DNA of 64,000 nt, taken from contig NZ_CP061379.1 in the NCBI RefSeq assembly GCF_015624505.1, forward strand, positions 2,914,001-2,978,000, read 5' to 3'. The notes beneath the pieces were generated by a model, which did not search any database, was not told where the DNA came from, and saw only the letters and a program-made list of their open reading frames with translations. The translations under genes were made by a program, and so were the position numbers. This DNA is from Bradyrhizobium commune (GTDB taxonomy: Bacteria > Pseudomonadota > Alphaproteobacteria > Rhizobiales > Xanthobacteraceae). Below are positions 1 through 8,227 of this stretch, piece by piece (the first letter of the stretch is position 1; every line of letters begins with the position of its first letter).

Positions 1-1
1 C

Positions 2-232
2 TATGTGCCGATGAACATCACGGTCTCTTATGCGGGGCAAGATGGAACAGCCAGGCCGTTTCTCATGATCATCAATTGGCTTCGCGTCGGGAAGGACTGG
101 AAGGTCGCTTCCGAAATCATTCTTCCGGTGCCGCCGGCACCGGCACAAAGAGCCAGCCGCGGAACGCCTCAATTGTTGTACGGCACTCACCGTCTCGCAC
201 TTGGGTCCGTCTTTACGCAGCCGGCCGACTAA
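2..232 (+). CDS. NTF2/SnoaL-like domain protein, C-terminal end (5' truncated by window)
   Basis: The reading frame is open from the left edge and ends at TAA 230-232, so only about the last 76 codons are present. The segment with VSYAGQDGTARPFL and then LRVGKDWKVASEIILPV looks like the closing beta strands of a SnoaL/DUF4440-type NTF2-fold domain, where a strand ending in WKV/WRV is common. The last 25 residues look like an unstructured tail. The assignment rests on pattern only. The gene lies 78 bp before the leader of an alpha/beta hydrolase on the same strand and may be co-transcribed with it. Confidence 0.4.
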   Translation, partial: YVPMNITVSYAGQDGTARPFLMIINWLRVGKDWKVASEIILPVPPAPAQRASRGTPQLLYGTHRLALGSVFTQPAD

Positions 233-310
233 CGGTTGGTCGTGCTCATGCCACCGCCGCTTTCGTCATGAACCCGACACCCTATCCAACCCCAAAGGAA
301 AGATAACATC

Positions 311-406
311 ATGATGGACAGACGCACTTTCTCCGCCGCCGTCCTGGCCGGTGCGGCGGCTTCGCTGGTCTCACACGTGGCATGGCCGCAACTTCAACTC
401 CAGTGA
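311..406 (+). other. Orphaned export leader, out of frame with the hydrolase
   Basis: From ATG 311 the frame encodes MMDRRTFSAAVLAGAAASLV and then reaches TGA at 404-406 after 31 residues. The DRRTF start followed by an alanine/leucine hydrophobic stretch is what a twin-arginine (Tat) signal peptide looks like. It overlaps the first codons of the hydrolase frame at 382. Adding one base or removing two around 377-381 would join the two frames into one pre-protein. It may be a real mutation or a base-calling error. Confidence 0.55.
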
Positions 407-1086
407 GGGCGACGAACGTCGTGCTCGTGCACGGCTTGTTCGCCGACGGCTCGTGCTGGTCCGAGGTGATCGCACGATTGCAAGGGGCGGGGCTCAATGC
501 CACGGCCGTACAAAACCCCCTGACGACGCTTCCCGAGGCGGTGGCTTCGGCCGAACGTGTGCTGGCGCGGCAGGATGGCCCGACGGTGCTGATGGGTCGT
601 TCCTTCTCCGGTATGATCGTCACCGAGGCTGGCGTGCATCCGAACGTCTCCGCGCTGGTCTATGTGGCCGCGCGTGCGCCGGACGCAGGCGAGGACTACA
701 CTGCTCTGGCCAAGACCTACCCGACGCCGCCGGCGACAGCCGGTATTGTCTTCGATGGCGACGAAGGATGTCTCAGCGAAGAGGCATTTTTGCGCGATTT
801 CGCGAGCGACCTGCCAAGCGCAAAAGCAAAAGTGCTCTACGCTGTCCAGCAGCCGTTCCAGAAGGCGCTGCTATCAGGCAAAACCGCCAACGCGGCCTGG
901 CGATCCAAGCCCAGCTATTATGCGGTTTCGACCGAAGACCGCACCATCAATCCGGACATCGAGCGTTTCATGGCCAAGCGGATGGGCGCGAAGACCATAG
1001 AGGTGAAGGCCCGTCACCTCTCGCTGATCTCCCATCCCGACGAAATCTCGCGGCTGATCCTGAGAGCGGCGGGACAGCAAGCCTGA
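382..1086 (+). CDS. Alpha/beta hydrolase, separated from its signal peptide by a frameshift
   Basis: The 234-residue protein is a complete alpha/beta hydrolase fold of the small esterase/EstA type. It begins with the oxyanion-hole strand NVVLVHGLFADGSCW (about residues 12-26), has the nucleophile elbow GRSFSG (serine near residue 75) and ends with a histidine in KARHLSLISHP (near residue 213). The family acts on esters or similar bonds; the substrate cannot be read from sequence. The ATG at 382 has no good ribosome site, and an intact export leader precedes it in another frame (311-406), so the ancestral gene probably began at 311 and made a periplasmic enzyme. As it stands, any product would be cytoplasmic. 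Confidence 0.75.
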   Translation: MAATSTPVRATNVVLVHGLFADGSCWSEVIARLQGAGLNATAVQNPLTTLPEAVASAERVLARQDGPTVLMGRSFSGMIVTEAGVHPNVSALVYVAARAPDAGEDYTALAKTYPTPPATAGIVFDGDEGCLSEEAFLRDFASDLPSAKAKVLYAVQQPFQKALLSGKTANAAWRSKPSYYAVSTEDRTINPDIERFMAKRMGAKTIEVKARHLSLISHPDEISRLILRAAGQQA

Positions 1087-1168
1087 CGAAGGCGCGTATC
1101 GTGGTCCTATTCGGTAAAGGCGATCGCTGCTCGGGCGAAACCAGGCGCGATGACGCATCATCCCGATC

Positions 1169-2527
1169 TCATCGCGTTTTGCTTGCGTCGCCGAGCGCAC
1201 GCGCCAGCGCCATCAGCACCACGAAGGTCGCAACCCACACCATCCGGGCGCCGTAGCGGTCGTGCGGGCCGGAGATCACGCCGCAGATGAAGGCGTTGCC
1301 GAGCAAGGCCAGCGTGACGGTCGCGGCCAGCAAGGTCAGATCGTCGAGCCTTCGGTTGGCCAGCGCATGCCCGAGCAGCGCGAGCAGTCCGAACATCGAG
1401 ACCAGCGCGACGGGCACGTGCAGCCAGTTGACGTATTCGAAATCGAGGCCCCAATTCTGCTGGCGCGCCGCGCGCATCGGCGCGACCTGCGCCGGGATGT
1501 AGCGCTCGATGATGCCGTAGGTGTGCGGGATCCAGACGCTGGCGCCTTCGCCGGTCGCGACATGCAGCAATTGCTGCCCCATCGCCCGCAGCGCCGCACC
1601 GGCCTGCCAGGCCGGATACTCGGCGAGCGATTGCACGACGATGGCGCCCATCTCGTCGTTGAGCCCCTCGAAGCGGCCGAGCGTGTTGAACATGCTGTGG
1701 CCCCACAAGAACTCGTCGGCGGTCGCCGGCAGCTCGTTGCGGTAGGGGCAGAGCTTGAACTTTTCGCGCGGGCAGTGGTCGTTGAGAAAGCGGGCGACGA
1801 TGCCGTCCTGCATCATGCGGCCGAAGGCGACGCCGGTGCCGCCGGGCGTCCAGGCCCATTTGCCCGACAGCGCGTGGTTCGCCGAGATCAGCATCAACCC
1901 GCCGGCGACGATGGTGAGGCTCGCCTGGGCAAGTCCCGAGATCGGCAGGCGGCGTCCGAGCAGCGGTCGCATCATCCAGCCGGCGACGCAGAGCCCGAAC
2001 AGCACGCCGAGCGTGGCGCTGTGGGTCGCGGCGGCAAAGGCGGTGAAGAGGAACAGCGAGACTTTCTCGACGCCCGAGATCCGGCTGCCGCCGACGATCA
2101 GGAGAAACAGCGACAGCACCGACAGTCCCGCAAAGATATCGGTGAGCAGCATGCTCGCGAGCCAGGGCAACGCCGTCGACAGCATCAGAAGCATGCTGAT
2201 CGCGACGAAGCGGAACGTCTGCATCAAGCCGAGCACGCGCAGCGTCAGCTGCAGCAGCCACAGCGTCGCCAGCGACTGGACCGCGAGGTTGATCCAGAAC
2301 CCGAAACCCTCGCCATAGTGCAGATAGAGGCCGAACACGGTGGAGCGGCTCGGCACCAGGTAGCCCTCGTACCAGCGCGCCAGATAGCCGCCGGTATCCC
2401 ATTGCAACAGCGGATAGCCGTTCCAGAACGCCGGCGCGATCATCAGGACGGGGAGGGCGAGCGCGGCGAGCCGCAGCCAGAACGACCCCGCGGCGCGGGC
2501 GCGCAGAATATCGGTGGTGATGCTCAA
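1169..2527 (-). CDS. Polytopic membrane protein of unknown function
   Basis: The 452-residue protein has about ten hydrophobic segments and no recognised catalytic motif apart from a DTGGY sequence after the first membrane segment and periplasmic-looking loops rich in W, Y and H. The architecture resembles membrane glycosyltransferase-like proteins (GT-C fold), which often carry an acidic residue in the first long loop, but this is only an analogy. The start is TTG at 2525-2527, with a GGGAGAGG ribosome site just upstream. It stands alone between the hydrolase and the divergent cysE. Confidence 0.65.
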   Translation of the reverse strand: MSITTDILRARAAGSFWLRLAALALPVLMIAPAFWNGYPLLQWDTGGYLARWYEGYLVPSRSTVFGLYLHYGEGFGFWINLAVQSLATLWLLQLTLRVLGLMQTFRFVAISMLLMLSTALPWLASMLLTDIFAGLSVLSLFLLIVGGSRISGVEKVSLFLFTAFAAATHSATLGVLFGLCVAGWMMRPLLGRRLPISGLAQASLTIVAGGLMLISANHALSGKWAWTPGGTGVAFGRMMQDGIVARFLNDHCPREKFKLCPYRNELPATADEFLWGHSMFNTLGRFEGLNDEMGAIVVQSLAEYPAWQAGAALRAMGQQLLHVATGEGASVWIPHTYGIIERYIPAQVAPMRAARQQNWGLDFEYVNWLHVPVALVSMFGLLALLGHALANRRLDDLTLLAATVTLALLGNAFICGVISGPHDRYGARMVWVATFVVLMALARALGDASKTR

Positions 2528-2802
2528 ATCCTCTCCCGTCCCCGCCAGACCATGACCGCAATAACGCTCAAGGCGGAATTCACCAATAGTTTGACGCTGG
2601 CCGGCTTGAATTTGGCGAAACTCTGACCACTTTGAGCCAACCTTGCCGCTTGGGGCGCCGCAATAAAGTGTTGTGATTCAATGCGTTGGTAAGCTTTCGC
2701 GGGGCAGGGCACTGTTCACTCTCAGGCAAGCCCGTCAGGACTTTGTCGCTTAGACTGTGCTATAGAGCCAACAAAATCAGCCAATTCGAAAGAGCAAATC
2801 CC
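2528..2802. other. Intergenic region between divergent genes
   Basis: About 275 bp between the membrane protein gene and cysE must hold promoters for both. A 62-codon frame on the minus strand (2524-2712) touches the TTG start of the membrane protein but has no ribosome site or recognisable domain. No clear operator or hairpin was found. Confidence 0.4.
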
Positions 2803-3627
2803 ATGGCAGTGCATCAGGTCAATCCGGGAGGAAAGCTCGCATCGCTCGATCCGATCTGGGAGCGGATCCGGGGCGAAGCGGAGGACATCGTCCATCGCGA
2901 GCCGGAGCTTGCGACCTTCATCTATTCGATGGTGCTGCATCACAGCCGTCTCGAGGATTCGGTGATCCACCGCCTCGCCGACCGGCTCGATCATTCCGCG
3001 CTGTCGGGCGATCTCGTCCGCCAAACCTACGACGAAGCGCTGCGCGACGATCCCGATCTCGGCAACGTCTTCCGCGCCGATCTCGTCGCCGTCTACGACC
3101 GCGATCCCGCGACCTCGCGCTTCATCGATCCCTTGCTCTACTTCAAGGGCTTTCACGCGATCCAGACCCATCGCCTCGCGCACTGGCTCTGGCTCAAGGG
3201 CCGCAAGGATTTCGCCTATTATCTCCAGAGCCGCGCGTCTGCGGTGTTCCAGACCGACATCAATCCCGCCGCGCGCATCGGCCGCGGCATCTTCCTCGAT
3301 CACGCCACCGGCTTCGTCTGCGGCGAGACCGCGGTGATCGAGGACGACGTCTCGATCCTGCACGGCGTCACGCTCGGCGGCACCGGCAAGGAGAACGAGG
3401 ACCGTCATCCGAAGATTCGCCACGGCGTGCTGATCGGCGCGGGCGCAAAGATCCTCGGCAACATCGAGATCGGCCATTGCGCGCGCATCGCCGCAGGCTC
3501 GGTCGTGGTGAAGCCGGTGCCGCACAACGTCACGGTCGCAGGCGTCCCCGCCAAGATCGTTGGGGAAGCCGGCTGTGCCGAGCCGTCGCGCACCATGGAC
3601 CAGATGATCAACGCCATGGGGCTCTAG
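2803..3627 (+). CDS. cysE: Serine O-acetyltransferase
   Basis: CysE transfers acetyl from acetyl-CoA to L-serine, giving the O-acetylserine that cysteine synthase turns into cysteine. The 274-residue protein has the N-terminal helical domain (about 1-140) that forms the hexamer interface, then the left-handed beta helix of hexapeptide repeats (about 150-260). The catalytic signatures DHATGFVCGETAVIEDD (His near 167) and HGVTLGG (His near 187) are present. ATG 2803 is chosen because the conserved N terminus begins there, although the frame is open further upstream. The C-terminal isoleucine important for the cysteine synthase complex in enterics is absent; the protein ends in NAMGL. A palindromic repeat begins at the stop codon. 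Confidence 0.95.
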   Translation: MAVHQVNPGGKLASLDPIWERIRGEAEDIVHREPELATFIYSMVLHHSRLEDSVIHRLADRLDHSALSGDLVRQTYDEALRDDPDLGNVFRADLVAVYDRDPATSRFIDPLLYFKGFHAIQTHRLAHWLWLKGRKDFAYYLQSRASAVFQTDINPAARIGRGIFLDHATGFVCGETAVIEDDVSILHGVTLGGTGKENEDRHPKIRHGVLIGAGAKILGNIEIGHCARIAAGSVVVKPVPHNVTVAGVPAKIVGEAGCAEPSRTMDQMINAMGL

Positions 3628-3725
3628 AGCGTTTTCGAGCGAAGTGGATACCGGTTCGCGTCAAGAAAACGCGTCGAAACAAGAATCTAGAGCCCCGGTC
3701 CGATTCCATCGGAACGGGGCTCTAG
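3627..3725. repeat. Bradyrhizobium-type intergenic palindromic repeat
   Basis: The element begins GAGCGTTTTCGAGCG at the cysE stop codon and ends in an 18-bp inverted repeat with one mismatch (arms 3687-3704 and 3708-3725, beginning CTAGAGCCCCG). I recognise this unit as a dispersed intergenic repeat of Bradyrhizobium. The terminal hairpin could help stop transcription or protect the cysE message 3' end. Confidence 0.7.
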
Positions 3726-3738
3726 GCGCGTGAGCTAA

Positions 3739-3761
3739 GGGCCGGATTTTCCGGCCCTTTT
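3739..3761 (+). terminator. Rho-independent terminator after cysE
   Basis: An 8-bp perfect stem GGGCCGGA / TCCGGCCC with a three-base loop is followed by TTTT. It lies 110 bp after cysE, beyond the palindromic repeat. Confidence 0.75.
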
Positions 3762-3848
3762 CGTCCCCAAATTCTTTGATAATTCATGCTGGCGGTTCGT
3801 CGCGTCTCGCCTTAAAACCCGCCGACCAATTTCGATCGGAGACTTGCC

Positions 3849-4067
3849 GTGGACGTCAAAGAAGTCAGAAAGTTAGATGCGTATCTGAAGCGCGTATTCG
3901 GCAATCCCAAGATCCGCGTCGTGCCGCGGCCGAAGAAGGATGATTCCGCCGAAGTCTATATCGGCGAGGAATTCATCGGCGTGCTGTTCGTCGACGACGA
4001 GGACGATGATCGCTCGTTCCAGTTCCAGATGGCGATCCTCGAGGACGATCTCGTCGACCAGGAATAG
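3849..4067 (+). CDS. DUF3126 family protein
   Basis: A 72-residue acidic protein matching the small alphaproteobacterial DUF3126 family over its full length, including the segments RVFGNPKIRVVPRPKK and EEFIGVLFVDDEDDDRSF. Its function is unknown. The start is GTG 3849, preceded by GGAGA at a normal distance. It has its own transcription unit, following the terminator after cysE and ending before a block of repeats. Confidence 0.9.
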   Translation: MDVKEVRKLDAYLKRVFGNPKIRVVPRPKKDDSAEVYIGEEFIGVLFVDDEDDDRSFQFQMAILEDDLVDQE

Positions 4068-4080
4068 TCGTTGCTACGCC

Positions 4081-4264
4081 GTCATGGCGAGCGAAGCGGA
4101 GTCTTCGTTCTGCGCGGTGTCCTCTCTCGTGTCCCGGACGCGCTGCAACGCCCTTAGCGTTGCAGTGCGGAGCCGGGACCCAGGAGCCACACGGCGCATC
4201 TGTAACATGGGCCCCGGCTCAGCAGCGCACCGTCGAAGAGACGCTGCGCTGCGTCCGGGGAACG
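4081..4264. repeat. Mosaic of intergenic palindromic repeats
   Basis: A left arm GTCATGGCGAGCGAAGCGG (4081-4099) resembles the start of the element at 4296 but has no matching right arm. It is followed by a hairpin flanked by GTCCCGG (4131) and CCGGGAC (4173-4179) with an inner perfect pair TGCAACGC / GCGTTGCA, then further CG-rich inverted segments up to about 4264. This looks like nested dispersed repeats. Short frames here (4074-4301 minus, 4160-4498 plus) are not credible genes. Confidence 0.6.
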
Positions 4265-4295
4265 CATCGAAGATCGAGGCGCGCTCTCTCCACAT

Positions 4296-4376
4296 CGTCA
4301 TTGCGAGCGAAGCGAAGCAATCCAGAAATTCTTCCGCTGAGGGATTCTGGATTGCGGCGTGGCGCTCGCAATGACG
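4296..4376. repeat. Palindromic repeat, copy 1 of 2 in this window
   Basis: An 81-bp imperfect palindrome starting CGTCATTGCGAGCGAAGCG and ending GCTCGCAATGACG. A second copy lies at 43466-43545; the first 31 bases and most of the right arm are identical and only the centre differs. This is typical of a dispersed REP/MITE-like element. Confidence 0.8.
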
Positions 4377-4555
4377 GCGATCAGCCCTTCCGCCCGCGCA
4401 GCGTATCTACGGATCGTTCGAGCCGATCGCGCCATGGTGACATCATGCACCTGTTTTGCCCGACGGATCAAGCCGAATTCGAAAAATACGAATCGTAGCC
4501 GACCCTGGCTACTGTGCATGGGGTTGTTTTCGACATTTTTTGTCGGAAGGCTCGC

Positions 4556-5314
4556 TCAGCCCTTCGGCCCGCGCAGCTGCGCCGTCAGCCGGTCCATCGC
4601 CGCCGCGACGTCGCGCCATTGCGACAGCCAGCTGCGCGGAAAGCGGAAGGTGAGGTCGGCGCCGTCGACGCGGCGCTCGGACAGGCACATGCCGGGCGTG
4701 GCTCCATCGCGGGTGCAGCGCGCGGTCAGCGGCGGGCTTGCCGCTGAATAGAAATCCTCGCTGCCATAGGGCGTGTCCCTGCGGAACGCCCGTATCGTCA
4801 GCCCGTCGTCCGGCGTCGTCGCGGCCGGGTCGAGATAGCGCGGATAGATCGTCGCCGTTCGCTGTTCGGGTGCCAGCGCATCGTGATGCGCCGCGACCGA
4901 CAGGAAGATGCGGTCGATCGGCTGCATCGTCGTCTCCACCGCGTCGGCCGTGACATGCTTCGGCGTGCCCGGCGTCTCCAGCGAGGGATAGAGGAAATCG
5001 AGGTCGATGCGCTCCTGCGGGCCGGAGTGCCGCTGGATCTTCATCCGGATCGCCGATGTCGGCACGTTGAACAGCGTGCCGCCGACGCTCACCGGCAATT
5101 TGTCGGGTGCATCTGCGCCGCCCGTGCCCCAGGTCGGCCACAGCAGATAGGCGACCAGCCCGATCGCGCCGACAGTCGCTGCGCCGCCGAGCACCATCGG
5201 GACGAGATGCGCCCGTGCGTGTGTCCTGGGGGAGGCTGCCGAAAACATCGTCATGACTACGCGCATGGTCCGGAGGTCGGCCGATGGCCGACGAATCAGC
5301 GGCGAATATGCCAT
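4556..5314 (-). CDS. Membrane-anchored hypothetical protein
   Basis: A 252-residue protein (from the longest start) with one membrane segment near residues 38-60 (LVPMVLGGAATVGAIGLVAYL), followed by a soluble and probably periplasmic domain of about 190 residues. I do not recognise the domain. It contains two spaced cysteines (TARCTRDG and GMCLSERR) that could form a disulphide. The start is uncertain: ATGs at 5266, 5254 and 5248 are also possible and none has a strong ribosome site. It is a single gene between repeats and a divergent membrane protein gene. Confidence 0.6.
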   Translation of the reverse strand: MAYSPLIRRPSADLRTMRVVMTMFSAASPRTHARAHLVPMVLGGAATVGAIGLVAYLLWPTWGTGGADAPDKLPVSVGGTLFNVPTSAIRMKIQRHSGPQERIDLDFLYPSLETPGTPKHVTADAVETTMQPIDRIFLSVAAHHDALAPEQRTATIYPRYLDPAATTPDDGLTIRAFRRDTPYGSEDFYSAASPPLTARCTRDGATPGMCLSERRVDGADLTFRFPRSWLSQWRDVAAAMDRLTAQLRGPKG

Positions 5315-5474
5315 GCGGTGGCGACGTCGCGGAAGGTTCCCGGCTACCGGAAACGGAACAGGGCTCTGCGCGCGCCGGGTGGCGCCGTTAACCTTCGCTT
5401 AAGGATAATGTAGCGTTAACCGCCGCGATTTGTCACAGGAAGGCTCCGGCGTTGCGTAAGGGCGGACTGTTCCG

Positions 5475-5804
5475 ATGACACCTGAAGCTCTCAACACTTT
5501 CTTCTCGATCTGCATCGGCTTCGCGCTCGCGGGCGCGCTCGCAAATGGATACCAGGCCTGGTCGCAACGGCCCGCAGGCTTCGGGCTGTTGCAGGAAGGC
5601 GTGGCTCCCAAGACGTTTGCGGCCGTGCCGTTCCTGGTGTTCGCCGCGCCCTTCATCATCATGCGCAACACGCTGCGCGGCATGCGGGTGGAAAGCCGCC
5701 GCTTCGAATTCGTGATGATGGCGACCGTCATCGCCGGCTTCTGGAGCATGATGAGCGGCACGTTCTTCCTGATGACGCTGCGCGCTGCCGGCGTCCTCAC
5801 CTGA
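5475..5804 (+). CDS. Small membrane protein (DUF6949-like)
   Basis: A 109-residue protein with three membrane segments (about 8-28, 48-64 and 80-102) and a short basic cytoplasmic loop (MRNTLRGMRVESRRFEF). I recall proteins like this in Bradyrhizobium annotated as DUF6949, but cannot confirm the number. No function is known. It is followed by a terminator-like hairpin and then by the carbonic anhydrase-like gene on the same strand. Confidence 0.75.
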   Translation: MTPEALNTFFSICIGFALAGALANGYQAWSQRPAGFGLLQEGVAPKTFAAVPFLVFAAPFIIMRNTLRGMRVESRRFEFVMMATVIAGFWSMMSGTFFLMTLRAAGVLT

Positions 5805-5823
5805 CATTCGCCGTCGAGGTTTC

Positions 5824-5851
5824 GCGGCCCTTTGCGTCAGGGCCGCCGTTT
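5824..5851 (+). terminator. Terminator-like hairpin
   Basis: A perfect 8-bp stem GCGGCCCT / AGGGCCGC with a seven-base loop is followed by CGTTTC. It lies 20 bp after the small membrane protein gene; the T tract is short, so it may be a weak or partial terminator. Confidence 0.5.
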
Positions 5852-5879
5852 CGCTATGGCTAGGCGAGAGGAGACCTCC

Positions 5880-6410
5880 ATGGCAATCTACGAGCTCGAC
5901 GGGCAGGCGCCCGATCTTCCCGCCGACGGCAATTACTTCATCGCGGAGACCGCGACCGTGATTGGCCGGGTGCGGCTGAAGCCGGGTGCCAGCGTCTGGT
6001 TCGGCGCGGTGCTGCGCGGCGACAATGAATGGATCGAGATCGGCGAGGGCGCCAACGTGCAGGACGGCTCGACCTGCCACACCGATCTCGGCTTTCCGCT
6101 TGTCATCGGCAAGAACTGCACCGTCGGCCACAACGTCATCCTGCACGGCTGCACGATCGAGGAGAATGCGCTCGTCGGCATGGGCTCGATCGTGATGAAC
6201 GGCGCCAGGATCGGCCGCAACAGCATCGTCGGCGCCGGCTCCGTCATCACCGAGGGCAAGGAGTTTGCCGAACGCTCGCTGATCATCGGCTCGCCCGCGC
6301 GCGTGGTCCGCGCGCTCGACGACGCCCAGGTGCAGAAGATGGGCAGCGCGGCGAGGTTCTATGTCGCCAATGGTCCGCGCTTCAAGAAAGGCCTGAAGCG
6401 GATCGGCTGA
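5880..6410 (+). CDS. Gamma-carbonic anhydrase family protein (hexapeptide repeat)
   Basis: The 176-residue protein is a left-handed beta helix of the gamma-carbonic anhydrase/YrdA class, which forms trimers with a metal between subunits. The three metal-binding histidines are visible: H67 (STCHTD), H84 and H89 (TVGHNVILHGC). The family hydrates CO2 in some members, but many homologues have no proven activity. Start ATG 5880 has GAGAGGAGA just upstream and matches the conserved N terminus MAIYELDG. It follows the small membrane protein gene by 75 bp and is separated from it by a hairpin. Confidence 0.88.
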   Translation: MAIYELDGQAPDLPADGNYFIAETATVIGRVRLKPGASVWFGAVLRGDNEWIEIGEGANVQDGSTCHTDLGFPLVIGKNCTVGHNVILHGCTIEENALVGMGSIVMNGARIGRNSIVGAGSVITEGKEFAERSLIIGSPARVVRALDDAQVQKMGSAARFYVANGPRFKKGLKRIG

Positions 6411-6521
6411 CGCAGGTGCCGGCGGCCGGCCGGTACCGTAAAAATACCGCCTGAAACGTTAAGTCCCCGCTAGCGCAACTGCGTCTATGGTTGAGCGTTT
6501 TCAACCAGGAGGAGCGGCGCC

Positions 6522-8219
6522 ATGGACGCAGCGGCGCTGGGATCCGGGCTCAATGCCGGAACCAAACTCTTTAAGAAGTTTGTTCAGTTCGCGCGTGGCG
6601 CGGACACGCTGAGCGTTGCGGAGAAGGTGTACAGCATCGCCGGCTTTCTGGCGATCGTCACCACCTTCCTGCTCGTGATGTCGGTCCAGACGGTCCGATT
6701 GCAGACGACGTATCGCCACATGCACGCGACCTCTGCGGAGGCCGCGATCAACGTCGGCCGCATCAACGCACTGATCTACGCCATCGTGATGGAATCGCGC
6801 GGCATCTACATGTCCGGCGATCGTGGCGCGATGAAGCAGTTCGCCGATGGGCTGGTGCGGCGCAACCGCGAGCTCGCCGAGGCCGTGAAGGGCATGGAGC
6901 GGACCGTCGGCGACGATGACGCGGAACAGATTGCCACGTTCCGGCGGCGCATCGCGCAGTTCATCGACTTCCGCCAGGAGCTGGTGCGGCGCGGGCTCGA
7001 GATCAGCCCGGCGGCGGCGCGCGAGTGGGGCGACAATGATGCCAACCGGACGCTGCGCAGCAAGCTCAACAGCGATCTCGAGACGCTCGAGCGGATCTAT
7101 CGGCAGCGGGCCAGCAATGCTGACGAGCTCGCGAACGAGAACCGTTACGCCGCAGCCTATCTGTTCATGCTCGGGCTCGTCGCGCTGGTCCTCGCAGGCC
7201 TGAACGTCGTCGTGATGCGAAGCTCGGTGGTCGGCGCGCTCGCCGAGATCACGCAGGCGACCGACCGGATCGCGGATGGCGACGTCAAGAGCCAGGTGCC
7301 GCATCTCGGCCGTCACGACGAGATCGGGCACCTTGCGCGCGCCGTGCAGCACTTCCGCGACGCCGTCGCGCGCATCTTCGAGCTGGAAGAGCTCGAGCTC
7401 GGCACCGCGCAGGCGCGCGACGCGGCGAGGACCGAGCGCGACAATTTCAACGACAAATACCAGGCCAAGAAGTGGCAGCTCTCGGCGGCGATCAACAGCA
7501 TGCCGCAGGGCCTGGTCATGCTCGACGGCAAGGCCAATGTGGTCGCGATGAATGCCAACTATCGGCGGATGTACAATCTGCCCGAGACGATCCAGGCGGG
7601 ATCGACGACCCTCGAGGAAATCCTTCAGCACCGGGTCAAGAGCGGGCTGTTCAACGGCGACGTCGCGAAATATGTCGCTGCGGTTCTCGACCGGATCGCC
7701 AGGCGCGAGCCGGCGGCCAACGAGGTCGCATTGAACGACGGGCGCACCATCAAGATCTACGAGCGTCCGATGGACGGCGGCGGCTGGGTATCGGTGCACG
7801 AGGACGTCACAGAGCAGCGCCAGCGCGAGCGGATTCTCGAGCGGATGGAGCGCTTCCTCGCCACCATCATCGAGAACGTCACCGAAGGCATCATCGCCAA
7901 GGATGCGCGCAACCATCGCTACGTTTTCGTCAACAAGGCGGCCGAGCAGATGATCGGCATGTCGCGCGGCGAGATTATCGGCAAGACAGCGCGGGAATTG
8001 TTCTCCGCCGAGGCGGCCGAATTGATCGAGCGGCGCGACCAGCAGCTTCTCACGCAGAAGCAGCAGCTCGAACCGATCATTGACACGATCGACAATCCCA
8101 CGCGCGGACGCCGCGTCATCTCGGCCCGCCGGGTCCAGGTCGGCGGGGCCGGCGAAGAATCCCACATGTTCGTGACCATGGTCGAGGACCGGACCGAGAA
8201 GATGGTGGCAGCCGCCTAG
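6522..8219 (+). CDS. HAMP and double-PAS membrane sensor lacking an output domain
   Basis: The 565-residue protein has a membrane segment at about 40-57, a periplasmic helical sensor domain (about 58-205), a second membrane segment (about 210-232), a HAMP domain (about 233-285, GRHDEIGHLARAVQHFRDA), a coiled linker, and two PAS domains (about 322-430, SAAINSMPQGLVMLDGKANV, and about 445-560). It ends at EDRTEKMVAAA, just where homologues would continue into a histidine kinase or GGDEF domain. No H-box, ATPase or GGDEF motif follows in any frame before the convergent gene at 8228. The start has the ribosome site AGGAGGAGC. It may signal through a partner, or be a truncated gene. Confidence 0.85.
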   Translation: MDAAALGSGLNAGTKLFKKFVQFARGADTLSVAEKVYSIAGFLAIVTTFLLVMSVQTVRLQTTYRHMHATSAEAAINVGRINALIYAIVMESRGIYMSGDRGAMKQFADGLVRRNRELAEAVKGMERTVGDDDAEQIATFRRRIAQFIDFRQELVRRGLEISPAAAREWGDNDANRTLRSKLNSDLETLERIYRQRASNADELANENRYAAAYLFMLGLVALVLAGLNVVVMRSSVVGALAEITQATDRIADGDVKSQVPHLGRHDEIGHLARAVQHFRDAVARIFELEELELGTAQARDAARTERDNFNDKYQAKKWQLSAAINSMPQGLVMLDGKANVVAMNANYRRMYNLPETIQAGSTTLEEILQHRVKSGLFNGDVAKYVAAVLDRIARREPAANEVALNDGRTIKIYERPMDGGGWVSVHEDVTEQRQRERILERMERFLATIIENVTEGIIAKDARNHRYVFVNKAAEQMIGMSRGEIIGKTARELFSAEAAELIERRDQQLLTQKQQLEPIIDTIDNPTRGRRVISARRVQVGGAGEESHMFVTMVEDRTEKMVAAA

Positions 8220-8227
8220 CGCTTCGG

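Noticed and set aside
2524-2712. 62-codon minus-strand frame touching the start of the membrane protein gene
   Set aside because: Overlap with the TTG start is suggestive, but no ribosome site, no domain, and it occupies the divergent promoter region.
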